The position numbers were made by a program, and so were the translations under genes. The notes beneath the pieces are model-generated. The model saw nothing but the letters and a program-made list of their open reading frames with translations. It ran no database searches and had not been told where the DNA came from. A stretch of DNA of 38,264 bases from Tepidamorphus sp. (lineage in GTDB: Bacteria > Pseudomonadota > Alphaproteobacteria > Rhizobiales > Tepidamorphaceae): positions 1 to 38,264 of the forward strand of contig JANQKY010000041.1 of assembly GCA_028280885.1 (NCBI GenBank), in the 5' to 3' direction. The stretch's first letter is position 1. Each line of letters opens with the position of its first letter. Of the stretch, positions 16,526-23,692 are shown piece by piece.

Positions 16526-17373
16526 CCCGCCGTCTCCGTCTGCTGCACCTCCACCTGCCGCATCGGCCGCTTCAGCGCGACCACGACAACGAGGGCGCCG
16601 ATTACGACCATCGGGATCGACAGCGCCATGCCCATCGTCAGCCCGCCCCACAGGAAGCCGATATGGGCGTCGGGCATGCGGAACTGCTCGCCGATGATGC
16701 GGGCAAGGCCGTAGCCGACCAGGAAGGCGCCGGTGGTCATCCAGGGGCGGCGCAGCGCCTCGAAGCGGTGGGTTAAAAGGCGCAGGACAAGGAACAGGAT
16801 CAGGCCTTCCATCGCCGCCTGATAGAGCTGGCTCGGATGGCGCGGCTCGGGGCCGGCGCCGGGAAACACCATCGCCCAATAGACCTCGGAGGGGCGGCCC
16901 CAGAGTTCGCCGTTGATGAAATTGGCGAGCCGCCCGAGCATCAGGCCGATCGGCGTGGCGGCGGCGGCGACGTCGGCCATCGCCGAGACCGGCCGGCCGC
17001 GCAGGCGGGCGAAGATCAGGACGGCGACGACGACGCCGAGAAAGCCGCCGTGAAAGGCCATGCCGCCCTGCCAGAGCTGCAGGATCTCGCCTGGATGGGC
17101 GGCGAAATAGGCGGGCTTGTAGAACAGCACATAGCCGAGCCGGCCGCCGAGCACGATGCCGAGCGTCGCCCACAGCACGAGATCGTCGGCGTCGCGTTTT
17201 TCCAGCGGGCTTTGGCCACCCCACAGCCGTGCATTGCCGACAAGCCTGAGCGCGTACCACCAGGCGAACAGGATGCCGAGCACATAGGCAAGCGCATACC
17301 AGCGCACCGCAAAGGGACCGATCGAAACGGCGACGGGGTCGATGACCGGAAAGGGCAGGACGAAGAGGGACAT
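16522..17373 (-). CDS. lgt: Prolipoprotein diacylglyceryl transferase
   Basis: This inner-membrane enzyme moves diacylglycerol from phosphatidylglycerol to the lipobox cysteine of prolipoproteins. The 283 residues include several membrane helices and the Lgt signature around [14 protein letters not shown] (about 150-163), together with an early R-W-Y-A-L-A-Y and H-G-G-F-L-G motif. The start at 17373 ([12 protein letters not shown]) is preferred because it gives the normal length and the segment upstream is shared with the divergent AraC region. It is the first gene of a four-gene operon with midA, pgeF and the M24 protein. Confidence 0.96.
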   Translation of the reverse strand: MSLFVLPFPVIDPVAVSIGPFAVRWYALAYVLGILFAWWYALRLVGNARLWGGQSPLEKRDADDLVLWATLGIVLGGRLGYVLFYKPAYFAAHPGEILQLWQGGMAFHGGFLGVVVAVLIFARLRGRPVSAMADVAAAATPIGLMLGRLANFINGELWGRPSEVYWAMVFPGAGPEPRHPSQLYQAAMEGLILFLVLRLLTHRFEALRRPWMTTGAFLVGYGLARIIGEQFRMPDAHIGFLWGGLTMGMALSIPMVVIGALVVVVALKRPMRQVEVQQTETAG

Positions 17374-17591
17374 GGTTCCCGTTGAGCGGTTTTGCGACGC
17401 GTCGCGGTTTGACGGACCCGGACCGTCCGCGCGGGTCGAGCAATAGGCGGGCGGCCCCCGAAGCACAAGAGGGTCAAGGCACAGGGGGGCGGCCATGCCC
17501 ACGGTGGAAAACGCCGGCGCGGCCGAAAGGTTCCGTTACGGCGGATTTCGCCATAGACTGTGGAGCGGATCCTGAGGGGCTGGCGATCGCG
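17374..17591. promoter_or_regulatory. Divergent spacer between lgt and the AraC regulator
   Basis: About 218 bases separate the two divergent starts. An open frame continues upstream from the AraC gene on the plus strand but its predicted residues are Arg/Pro-rich and unlike a protein. I see no clear operator. Confidence 0.4.
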
Positions 17592-18569
17592 ATGACGCTG
17601 CAGTGCTTTTCTGCCGCCGATGTGCCGCTGAAAGACCGTGTCGCGGTCTTTCTGGAGGTCTATGCGGCGATTGAGAATGTCGAGGTCGAACTGACCAGCG
17701 ATATGCCGCTCATCGGCGATGCGGCGATCCGCAGCCTGCCGAATGTGACGATCGTCCAGGCGAACTGCGTGCCGTGCATTTCGCGGCGCACGCGCAGGCA
17801 TGTCGTCGACGGCAAGAGCGATCTCGTCCTGTCGGTCTTCACCAACGGCAAGGCGTCCTACAGCCGCAATGGCGGCGAACCGGAATTCTACGAACCGGGC
17901 GAGGCCTATCTCGGCCGCAACGACCGGCCCTGTGAGCATGCGCTTTCGGGAAAGCCGGGCTTCATCGACATCGCCATTCCGCGCGCGCTGATGGGGCCGG
18001 GCATCGCCGATCTCGACCGGGCGACGGGGGCGAAGCTGCCGCCGACGCCGGAACTGGTGCTGCTGACCAACTATGTGGCGACGCTGACCCGGGAGATCGG
18101 CGCGCTGTCGCCGGATGCCGCCGCGCGCTGTTCGAGCCACATCCTGGACTTGGCGACGATGGCCGTCGGCGCGACGCGGGACGCGCAGGAAGTCGCCGAG
18201 GCGCGCGGGGTGCGGGCCGTACGGCTGCGCGCGGTCAAGGGTGACATCGCCGCCAATCTGCTCAGGCCCGACCTGTCGGTCGCAACCGTTGCCCGGCGGC
18301 AGGGCGTGTCGCCGCAATATGTGCGCGCCCTGTTCAACGGCGAGGGCACGACCTTCGCCGATCATGTCCGCGCCGAGCGGCTGACGCTCGCCCATGAGAT
18401 CCTGTGCGATCCGGCCCGGCAGGGCCGGCGCATTTCGGATATCGCCTTCGAGGCCGGTTTCGGCGACCTGAGCTATTTCAACCGCTCCTTCCGGCAACGC
18501 TACGGCATGACGCCGTCGGATGTGCGCGGCACCGCGTCCGACTGCGAGGAGGAAGACGGCAAGCCGTGA
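17592..18569 (+). CDS. AraC family transcriptional regulator
   Basis: A 325-residue regulator with a variable N-terminal ligand/dimer domain (1 to about 215) and a C-terminal AraC-type double helix-turn-helix domain. The second helix-turn-helix and family signature appear as I-S-D-I-A-F-E-A-G-F-G-D-L-S-Y-F-N-R-S-F-R-Q-R-Y-G with M-T-P-S-D-V-R following. The domain resembles the AraC-binding-like type 2 group (cupin-like, L-S-V-F-T-N-G-K). The ATG at 17592 has a GAGGGG stretch 13 or so bases upstream, a little distant. It is divergent from lgt and followed by the collagen-like pair; whether it controls either is unknown. Confidence 0.88.
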   Translation: MTLQCFSAADVPLKDRVAVFLEVYAAIENVEVELTSDMPLIGDAAIRSLPNVTIVQANCVPCISRRTRRHVVDGKSDLVLSVFTNGKASYSRNGGEPEFYEPGEAYLGRNDRPCEHALSGKPGFIDIAIPRALMGPGIADLDRATGAKLPPTPELVLLTNYVATLTREIGALSPDAAARCSSHILDLATMAVGATRDAQEVAEARGVRAVRLRAVKGDIAANLLRPDLSVATVARRQGVSPQYVRALFNGEGTTFADHVRAERLTLAHEILCDPARQGRRISDIAFEAGFGDLSYFNRSFRQRYGMTPSDVRGTASDCEEEDGKP

Positions 18570-18668
18570 TCGGTAGCGCTGTGTCCAAGCGCTCAGCCCA
18601 AGCCCCGCTTTGATGCGTCCACTAGACTAGCTCCCGGTTCCGTCTGGTTCGAAAAAGGGAGCGTCGTC

Positions 18669-19511
18669 ATGCGGCGACTGTCGGCAAGTGTTCGGTTCAA
18701 TCGCGTGTTGCCTGCGTGCGGCGTGGCTATGGGCCTGTGCGTATTGGCGGGGCCGGCTGCTTCCCTGACCGTCGAGACGGCGGCGATCGAGGGCGGCGCG
18801 CTGATGGTCGAGGGCCGCACGACCAAGAAGAACAAGACCGTGACGCTGGACGGCGATTTCACGACGAGATCCGGCGGCGACAAGCGGTTCGCCTTCTCGA
18901 TCCTCTATCATCCGGGCGATTGCATCGTCCGCCTGAGGCAGGGAGCGAAACGGGCCGACGCCCTCGTCGCGAATTGCGGGCTCGAGGGGCCGAAAGGCAA
19001 GAAGGGTGCAAGGGGCAATACCGGTCCGCAAGGCGTGCAGGGCGATCGGGGGCTGAAGGGAAACACGGGCGACACCGGCGCCAAGGGAGATCAGGGCGAA
19101 CCCGGCCCGCAGGGAAGCCAGGGCGTAAAAGGGGAGAAGGGCGACAAAGGCGACCAGGGTGAACAGGGCGAGGCAGGCATAGGCGCCGGTCATTTCTGGA
19201 TGCAGTATGGCGACATACCGGCGGGCGGGTCCGTTGCTCTTGTCGATGGGGACGGTCAGCCGATCTCCCGTTACCGTGGTATCATTTCCTGTATCGCGAC
19301 TGGTACGACGCAGAGTACGAACAGGCAGCTTTCAAGCTGGTTCGTTGGCAGAGCCTCGGCATCCGTCGGGCATATCGATGAACTTTCACCAGCGTCGCCA
19401 CCGGATGAATACTATCCGATTGTCTTCAATGATGCCGGTGTCCTGAGCGTAAAACTGAACGTGGACTCGGGAAATGCAGAATCGTTCCGCTGCAGGATGG
19501 ATGCGATGTAG
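18669..19511 (+). CDS. Secreted collagen-like protein with 22 Gly-X-Y triplets
   Basis: The 280-residue protein has an N-terminal signal peptide (basic start, hydrophobic core, A-G-P-A-A-S near residue 32), a small domain of about 70 residues with two Cys, an uninterrupted collagen-like stretch of about 22 Gly-X-Y triplets from residue 104 to about 170 rich in GEP, GDK, GPQ and GAK, and a C-terminal domain of about 100 residues with two Cys. Such repeats are known to form triple helices in bacterial cell-surface proteins. The N- and C-terminal domains are clearly similar to those of the protein encoded at 19804-20568, so the two genes are paralogs. A GGGAG site lies about 8 bases before the ATG. 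The function is unknown; surface adhesion or a spore-like/biofilm filament role is inference only. Confidence 0.88.
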   Translation: MRRLSASVRFNRVLPACGVAMGLCVLAGPAASLTVETAAIEGGALMVEGRTTKKNKTVTLDGDFTTRSGGDKRFAFSILYHPGDCIVRLRQGAKRADALVANCGLEGPKGKKGARGNTGPQGVQGDRGLKGNTGDTGAKGDQGEPGPQGSQGVKGEKGDKGDQGEQGEAGIGAGHFWMQYGDIPAGGSVALVDGDGQPISRYRGIISCIATGTTQSTNRQLSSWFVGRASASVGHIDELSPASPPDEYYPIVFNDAGVLSVKLNVDSGNAESFRCRMDAM

Positions 19512-19803
19512 CGATAGCTGATGCCGGGCCATCGGGTCGCCGCGTGCATCTACCCGGCGGATCGACACGGGGTGTCCGACCGCCGGGGCACAAGATGTTC
19601 GCGATCGCGGTATTGATCGGCCGAGAGCCCGCGATTTTCCGGCTGCAATGGTTCATGAATGCACTTAGGGGCGGTTTTGTCGACGCTCGATTTCGAGGTC
19701 GCTCACGAACCCAACCCGGCTTCCGCGTCTGATTGCCTCAATTGCCCCACGCGCCTATGTTGGCCTCGCGTATCGAGAGCAATCGGTGAGCCGGAATCGC
19801 TAG
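19512..19803. other. Spacer between the two collagen-like genes
   Basis: About 290 bases with no convincing gene. No terminator with a T-run is seen, and there is no strong sequence similarity to the spacer before the first collagen-like gene. Confidence 0.4.
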
Positions 19804-20568
19804 ATGAGTAGCACAGTCGCTGTTGGCGGTTTGTCCGTCAGGGGCCTTTGGTCAAGGCGGTTTGTGGCCATGTTCGGTCTGCTCTTGTCCGTTATGGCTG
19901 TTTCACCTCCGGCCGCGCATGCGCTCAAGATCACCAAGGCGTCGATCGAAGAGGGCAGGCTCGTCGTCGAGGGCACAACGCGAAAACCGCGCGTGTTGAT
20001 AACGCTCGACCGGCGCTTCAATACCCGCTCGGACGCCGACAACAGGTTCCGCTTTTCTCTCACCTATCTGCCGGCCGACTGCATCGTCGATATCCGCCGC
20101 CGGACGATCGGTCGGCGGGCGGTCGTCGCCAATTGCGGGCCGCGCGGCAAGGCGGGCCCGCGCGGACCGCGCGGCGCGGTCGGCCGTCAGGGGGAGCGGG
20201 GCGAGCCGGGGCCGGCGGGCGAACCGGGCGCGGGCGCCGGGCGCTGGTGGCATCGCGAATTGCTGGCAAGCGCGGATAAGCCCGCGGAGATCCTCACCGA
20301 CAGCGGCCATCGGTTGCCGATCCCCTTCGTCGGATCCGTTTTCTGCGCAGCGAAGATCGACGGCAGCGCGGTGCTGCCTGTCGCGGCCGCCTATTTCGTC
20401 CAGCTCGACGGCACGGGCGTGCGCTGGGTCATCCACCGCACCACGCCCGACAGCGAAGACGACCGGCTGCCGATCGTCTTCAGCGAGGATGACGTCCTGA
20501 AAGTCCGCAACAGCAGCGACGGCGAGCCGGCGCTCTATCGCTGCCGGATCGAGCGGCTCTATCCCTGA
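19804..20568 (+). CDS. Secreted collagen-like protein with about 10 Gly-X-Y triplets (paralog)
   Basis: The 254-residue protein has a hydrophobic signal segment (ending near A-A-H-A-L at about residue 40), the same N-terminal small domain as its upstream neighbour (I-E-E-G-R-L-V-V-E-G, T-L-D-x-x-F-x-T-R-S, D-C-I-V, V-A-N-C-G), a shorter and more Arg/Pro-rich collagen stretch of about 10 triplets, and a related C-terminal domain ending P-I-V-F-S-E-D-D-V-L and Y-R-C-R-I-E. The two copies differ most in number and charge of the triplets. ATG at 19804 has only a weak binding site; an alternative ATG at 19870 would still leave a short signal peptide. The next gene, on the other strand, is convergent with it. 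Confidence 0.85.
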   Translation: MSSTVAVGGLSVRGLWSRRFVAMFGLLLSVMAVSPPAAHALKITKASIEEGRLVVEGTTRKPRVLITLDRRFNTRSDADNRFRFSLTYLPADCIVDIRRRTIGRRAVVANCGPRGKAGPRGPRGAVGRQGERGEPGPAGEPGAGAGRWWHRELLASADKPAEILTDSGHRLPIPFVGSVFCAAKIDGSAVLPVAAAYFVQLDGTGVRWVIHRTTPDSEDDRLPIVFSEDDVLKVRNSSDGEPALYRCRIERLYP

Positions 20569-20584
20569 TCGCCGCGCCCGGGTG

Positions 20585-21580
20585 CTACCGCTCAAGCAGT
20601 TCCGCGATCGCCTGGTCGATCACGGCGGTATCGGCCTCCGACTGCCCGGCGCCGCACATATGGCCCCAGTCGGTGTCGATGTCGCGGTAGTCGGCATTCG
20701 TGATCATCGCCGCGTCGGCGGCGCAGTCGGCGGGGGTGAAATAGAGGTCCGTCTTCGCCGTCATCACCAGCGTCTTCGCGGTGATCCGGCCGAGCGCGGT
20801 GGCGAGATCTCCGCCATCGGCGACGTCGTTGCCGATCCAGGTGCGCGCCATCGCGGTGATGACGCCGGCATCGCGGGCCATGAACAGGGCGTCCCAGTAG
20901 CGCTCAAGCCACGCGTCCAGCGTCTCGTAACCCATTGCGCGAAACGCCTCGCGTTTCAGCCAGGGCTGCGAATAGGCCCAGCCGGCATAGATGCGGCCAA
21001 CGGCGCGCAGGCCCGCGACGGGCGGGTCGGTCTCGAAGCGGTCTGCCGCGTAGCGCGGATCGGCCTCGAGCGCCGCGATCAGGCTTTCCAGGAACACCCG
21101 GTTGTGCGGCGTCGTGCGGGCGGTGCCGCAGACGGTCAGGAGCCGTTCGACCCGGTCCGGCTCCTCGACGGCCCAGCGATAGGCCTGTTGCGCGCCCATC
21201 GACCAGCCGACGGCGAGCTTGAACGGCGCGCCGCCGAACTGGTCGGCGAACATGCGCCGCTGCAGTTCGATATTGTCGGCATGGGTGATCCGGGGAAAGC
21301 GCAGGTCGCGCTGCTCGGGGTTCGCGTTGTTCGGCGAGGTCGAGACGCCGTTGCCGAGCATGTTGGGCACGACGATGCAGTAGCGCTCCGGGTCGAGCGC
21401 CATGCCCGGCCCGATCAGGAAGGCGTTCTGCTCATGCGTGCCGCCGAAGCGGGTCGGATGGACGATGAGGTTGTCGCCGGCATCGTTCAGTTTTCCCCAG
21501 ACCGCGTAGACGAGGCTGGCGCCGCGGAGGGCGCCGCCGCCGGCGAGATCGAGGTCGGTGGTGAAGGTGCGGATGTCCAT
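20585..21580 (-). CDS. Alpha/beta hydrolase of the homoserine O-acetyltransferase (MetX) superfamily
   Basis: A 331-residue alpha/beta-fold hydrolase. The N-terminus has N-L-I-V-H-P-T-R-F-G-G-T and N-M-L-G-N-G-V-S-T-S-P-N-N, typical of MetX-like acyltransferases; the nucleophile elbow is GWSMGAQQAY and the catalytic His is in DWGHMCG near residue 308. In true homoserine acetyltransferases the elbow normally reads GGSMGG, so this is probably a divergent member acting on another substrate, and I would not call it metX. The ATG at 21580 gives the normal N-terminus; an extended reading runs upstream into repeat-like sequence. No other methionine genes are near. The stop codon lies 16 bases from the convergent collagen-like gene. 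Confidence 0.83.
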   Translation of the reverse strand: MDIRTFTTDLDLAGGGALRGASLVYAVWGKLNDAGDNLIVHPTRFGGTHEQNAFLIGPGMALDPERYCIVVPNMLGNGVSTSPNNANPEQRDLRFPRITHADNIELQRRMFADQFGGAPFKLAVGWSMGAQQAYRWAVEEPDRVERLLTVCGTARTTPHNRVFLESLIAALEADPRYAADRFETDPPVAGLRAVGRIYAGWAYSQPWLKREAFRAMGYETLDAWLERYWDALFMARDAGVITAMARTWIGNDVADGGDLATALGRITAKTLVMTAKTDLYFTPADCAADAAMITNADYRDIDTDWGHMCGAGQSEADTAVIDQAIAELLER

Positions 21581-21740
21581 TCGTTCGGATCTCCAGGATA
21601 GCGGTTCGGTGTGAAGCGAGACTGTGACTGTGCAATTCAACCCGAAGCACAGGTCGCTACTGGAACCCAAAGCAGTCTCGGGCACAGCCGGGTTGTACTC
21701 TGCGTCCCCCTCGCACTCAGTGTTCCCCTCGCACTCAGCG

Positions 21741-21836
21741 TCATTGCCGGGCTTGTCCCGGCAATCCATGAACACCTCCGCTAGCGCCCATTCCAACGGC
21801 GGTGTTCATGGATCCCCGGAACAAGTCCGGGGATGA
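21741..21836. repeat. Double-hairpin interspersed repeat, copy 2
   Basis: The left arm (21741-21775) is identical to 3370-3404. The right arm (21802-21836) matches 3418-3452 except for two changes that pair with each other: the stem is atccccgg/ccggggat here against atgcccgg/ccgggcat there. This compensatory pair keeps the hairpin. The centre is 26 bases, against 13 in copy 1. Confidence 0.87.
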
Positions 21837-21935
21837 CCTCCGAGTGGGTGGTCAAGCTGAAAGCAAAAGCCCTGTTCGCACTGAAGCCCTGTTCCCACTG
21901 AATCGGACACCACTGGAACACCTCCGGGCATGACA
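21831..21935 (+). repeat. Third repeat module, copy 2, with internal 17-bp tandem repeat
   Basis: The module of 3523-3578 recurs here in the same order, continued by a segment (21903-21935) containing cggacaccactggaacacc and ccgggcatgaca that also occurs, reversed, at 38172-38207. Inside, a 17-base unit (agccctgttc.cactga) is repeated directly at 21868-21884 and 21885-21901 with one mismatch. The whole spacer 21581-21986 holds no gene. Confidence 0.65.
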
Positions 21936-21986
21936 GGGGTGTGGTAGGCTCACGGTTGAGCCGAAAGCGCGATAGGCCCCGCCGCC

Positions 21987-23330
21987 TCAGAAGAACCTGA
22001 GATAGCGCTGCATCTCCCAGTCCGAGACATGGTTCAGGTAGCTCAGCCACTCCTGCTCCTTGAACTCCACCCAGGATTTGAACATCGCCTCGCCGAACAC
22101 CTGTTTCGACAGCGGATCGGCCTTGAAGGCGGTGACCGCCTCGTCGAGGGTGCGCGGCAGCATCTCGATGCCGCGGCGGGCGCGCTCTTCATCGGAGACG
22201 AGATACATGTTGTCGGTGTTCGGATCGCCGGGGTCGAGATCCTCGGCGATGCCCTCAAGGCCCGCAGCGAGGCACAGGGCGGCGCCAAGATAGGGGTTGC
22301 AGGCGGAATCGGCGGCGCGCAATTCGACGCGGCCGCCGCCCTTGGGGATGCGCATCGCGTTGGTGCGGTTGTTGTCGCCGTAGCAGGCGAAGACCGGGGC
22401 CCAGGTGAAGCCCGACATCGAGCCCTGCTTGACCAGCCGCTTGTAGCTGTTCACCTGCGGGGCGACGACGGCCATGATCGCCGGCAGGTGCTTCAGGATG
22501 CCGGCCAGGAACTGGTAGCCGAGCCGCGACAGGCCGCAGCCGCGCGGATCGTCCGAGGACTTGAACAGGTTCTCGCCCGTCGCCTTGTCGGCCAGCGACA
22601 TGTTGAAATGGGCACCCGAACCGGTGCGGTCGCCATAGGGCTTCGGCATGAAGCAGGCGAAGGCGCCGTGCTTGCGGGCGATCGCGTTGGCCATCATGCG
22701 CAGGAAGACATAGCGGTCGGCCATCGTGCGCACGTCGGCATAGGCGAAGTCGATCTCGACCTGGCCGATGCCGTCCTCGTGGTCGAAGGAATAGACGTCC
22801 CAGCCGAGCGCATCCATGGCCGCGACCAGTTCGCCGAGCCAGTGGATGTTGTCGAGCAGGCGGGTGGTGTCATAGGCCGGCTTGTCGAGATCGTGCAGGG
22901 GGGACACCGGCTTCGGCGTGCCCGGCTCGTCGCGGAAGACGAAGAACTCCGCCTCCATGCCGAGATTCATCGTGAAGCCGAGCTCCGCGGCGCGTTCGAT
23001 CTGGCGGCCGAGAATGACGCGCGAGCAGGCCTCGAACGGCTTGCCCTCGGTCCACAGGTCGCAGGAGAAATAGGCGATTTCGGGCTGCCAGGGCAGGATC
23101 GTCGCAGACGCGGGATCCGGCATGCAGGCGACTTCCTCGTCGTTGATCTCCTGGGGCACGCCGTCAAGCGCTGCCCCGGTGAACATCTCCGAGCCGCCCA
23201 TCATGTTGTCGAAATGCGTGATCGGCGCGAATTTCGATTTCGACACCCCGTGCATGTCGACATAGGACGCAATGCAGGTGGTGACGTTCTTGTCCTCCAG
23301 CGACGTCTTCAGCGCGGCCAGATCTGTCAT
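21987..23330 (-). CDS. glnT: Type III glutamine synthetase-like enzyme (GlnT)
   Basis: The 447-residue enzyme is of the glutamine synthetase superfamily, in the group annotated as type III glutamate-ammonia ligase (GlnT) in rhizobia. Visible catalytic parts are MEAEFFVF (metal site, near residue 130), the G-I-G-Q-V-E-I-D-F segment, G-S-G-A-H-F-N-M-S (ATP/ammonia site) and R-I-P-K-G-G-G-R-V-E-L-R (glutamate site). It is shorter than the >650-residue GSIII of Bacteroides and like GSI in layout. It would assimilate ammonium or a related amine with glutamate; gamma-glutamyl amide synthetases are close relatives, so the amine is not certain. amtB lies upstream on the same strand, which supports a nitrogen role. 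The start at 23330 gives MTDLAALK. Confidence 0.9.
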   Translation of the reverse strand: MTDLAALKTSLEDKNVTTCIASYVDMHGVSKSKFAPITHFDNMMGGSEMFTGAALDGVPQEINDEEVACMPDPASATILPWQPEIAYFSCDLWTEGKPFEACSRVILGRQIERAAELGFTMNLGMEAEFFVFRDEPGTPKPVSPLHDLDKPAYDTTRLLDNIHWLGELVAAMDALGWDVYSFDHEDGIGQVEIDFAYADVRTMADRYVFLRMMANAIARKHGAFACFMPKPYGDRTGSGAHFNMSLADKATGENLFKSSDDPRGCGLSRLGYQFLAGILKHLPAIMAVVAPQVNSYKRLVKQGSMSGFTWAPVFACYGDNNRTNAMRIPKGGGRVELRAADSACNPYLGAALCLAAGLEGIAEDLDPGDPNTDNMYLVSDEERARRGIEMLPRTLDEAVTAFKADPLSKQVFGEAMFKSWVEFKEQEWLSYLNHVSDWEMQRYLRFF

Positions 23331-23362
23331 TCCAATTTCCCCCAAGGTCTTCCGTTCACATG

Positions 23363-23392
23363 GGGACGGGCCGCGAAAACGCGGCCCGTCCC
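23363..23392 (-). other. Perfect 13-bp hairpin between the small membrane gene and glnT
   Basis: The arms gggacgggccgcg and cgcggcccgtccc enclose a four-base loop. The hairpin ends 33 bases before the glnT start on the minus strand. It lacks a following T-run, so it may be a terminator for the amtB transcript, a processing boundary or an attenuator in front of glnT. Confidence 0.7.
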
Positions 23393-23453
23393 GTTTCCCT
23401 AACGTCGGCAACCTAGCACGGTTGCGCGGCGATTGCCGATATGCCCGGCGCGA

Positions 23454-23621
23454 TCAATCGTCCCTGTGCGCCCGGTAGGCTTCTTCCTCGTGGCGCATGC
23501 CGTAGACGATGCAGCCGACGCAGACGATCACCGAGAGGATCAGGATGATGACGGGAGACGCTCCCCCGGCGCCGGTGAAATAGGCGCCCGCGCCCTCCCA
23601 GGTGGTGATTGGCGAACCCAT
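23454..23621 (-). CDS. Small single-pass membrane protein downstream of amtB (55 residues)
   Basis: The small gene encodes 55 residues: a polar Gly-rich N-terminus, one clear membrane helix (about residues 23-41, P-V-I-I-L-I-L-S-V-I-V-C-V-G-C-I-V-Y-G) and a charged tail H-E-E-E-A-Y-R-A-H-R-D-D. It starts at an ATG 71 bases after the amtB stop codon, with a G-rich purine run GGAAAGG before it, and ends before a strong hairpin. I do not recognise a named family. Its place in an amtB-x-glnT run suggests that it might modulate or accompany the ammonium channel, but that is inference. Confidence 0.7.
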   Translation of the reverse strand: MGSPITTWEGAGAYFTGAGGASPVIILILSVIVCVGCIVYGMRHEEEAYRAHRDD

Positions 23622-23658
23622 GATGCGTGTTCCTTTCCAGTGTCTGGTGTTGCGTGGG

Positions 23659-23678
23659 GGGGGGCGCCTTCGCCCCCC
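23659..23678 (-). other. Short GC hairpin between amtB and the small membrane gene
   Basis: An 8-bp perfect stem (ggggggcg with cgcccccc) with a cctt loop lies 15 bases after the amtB stop codon. Without a T-run it may act as an mRNA 3'-end stabiliser that keeps amtB message higher than that of the small gene. Confidence 0.5.
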
Positions 23679-23692
23679 TTGGCGTCGTTTGA

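Noticed and set aside
15458..17443. A single 661-residue protein covering midA and lgt
   Set aside because: The N-terminal 300 residues are lgt read in the wrong frame; the GTGA overlap at 16522-16525 marks the real boundary.
17382..17591. A 70-residue N-terminal extension of the AraC regulator
   Set aside because: Arg/Pro/Gly-rich and not protein-like; it overlaps the divergent lgt promoter region.
22029..23402. A long plus-strand open frame opposite glnT
   Set aside because: It is a codon shadow of glnT: Arg/Gly/Asp-rich without motifs, while the minus strand has all glutamine synthetase signatures.
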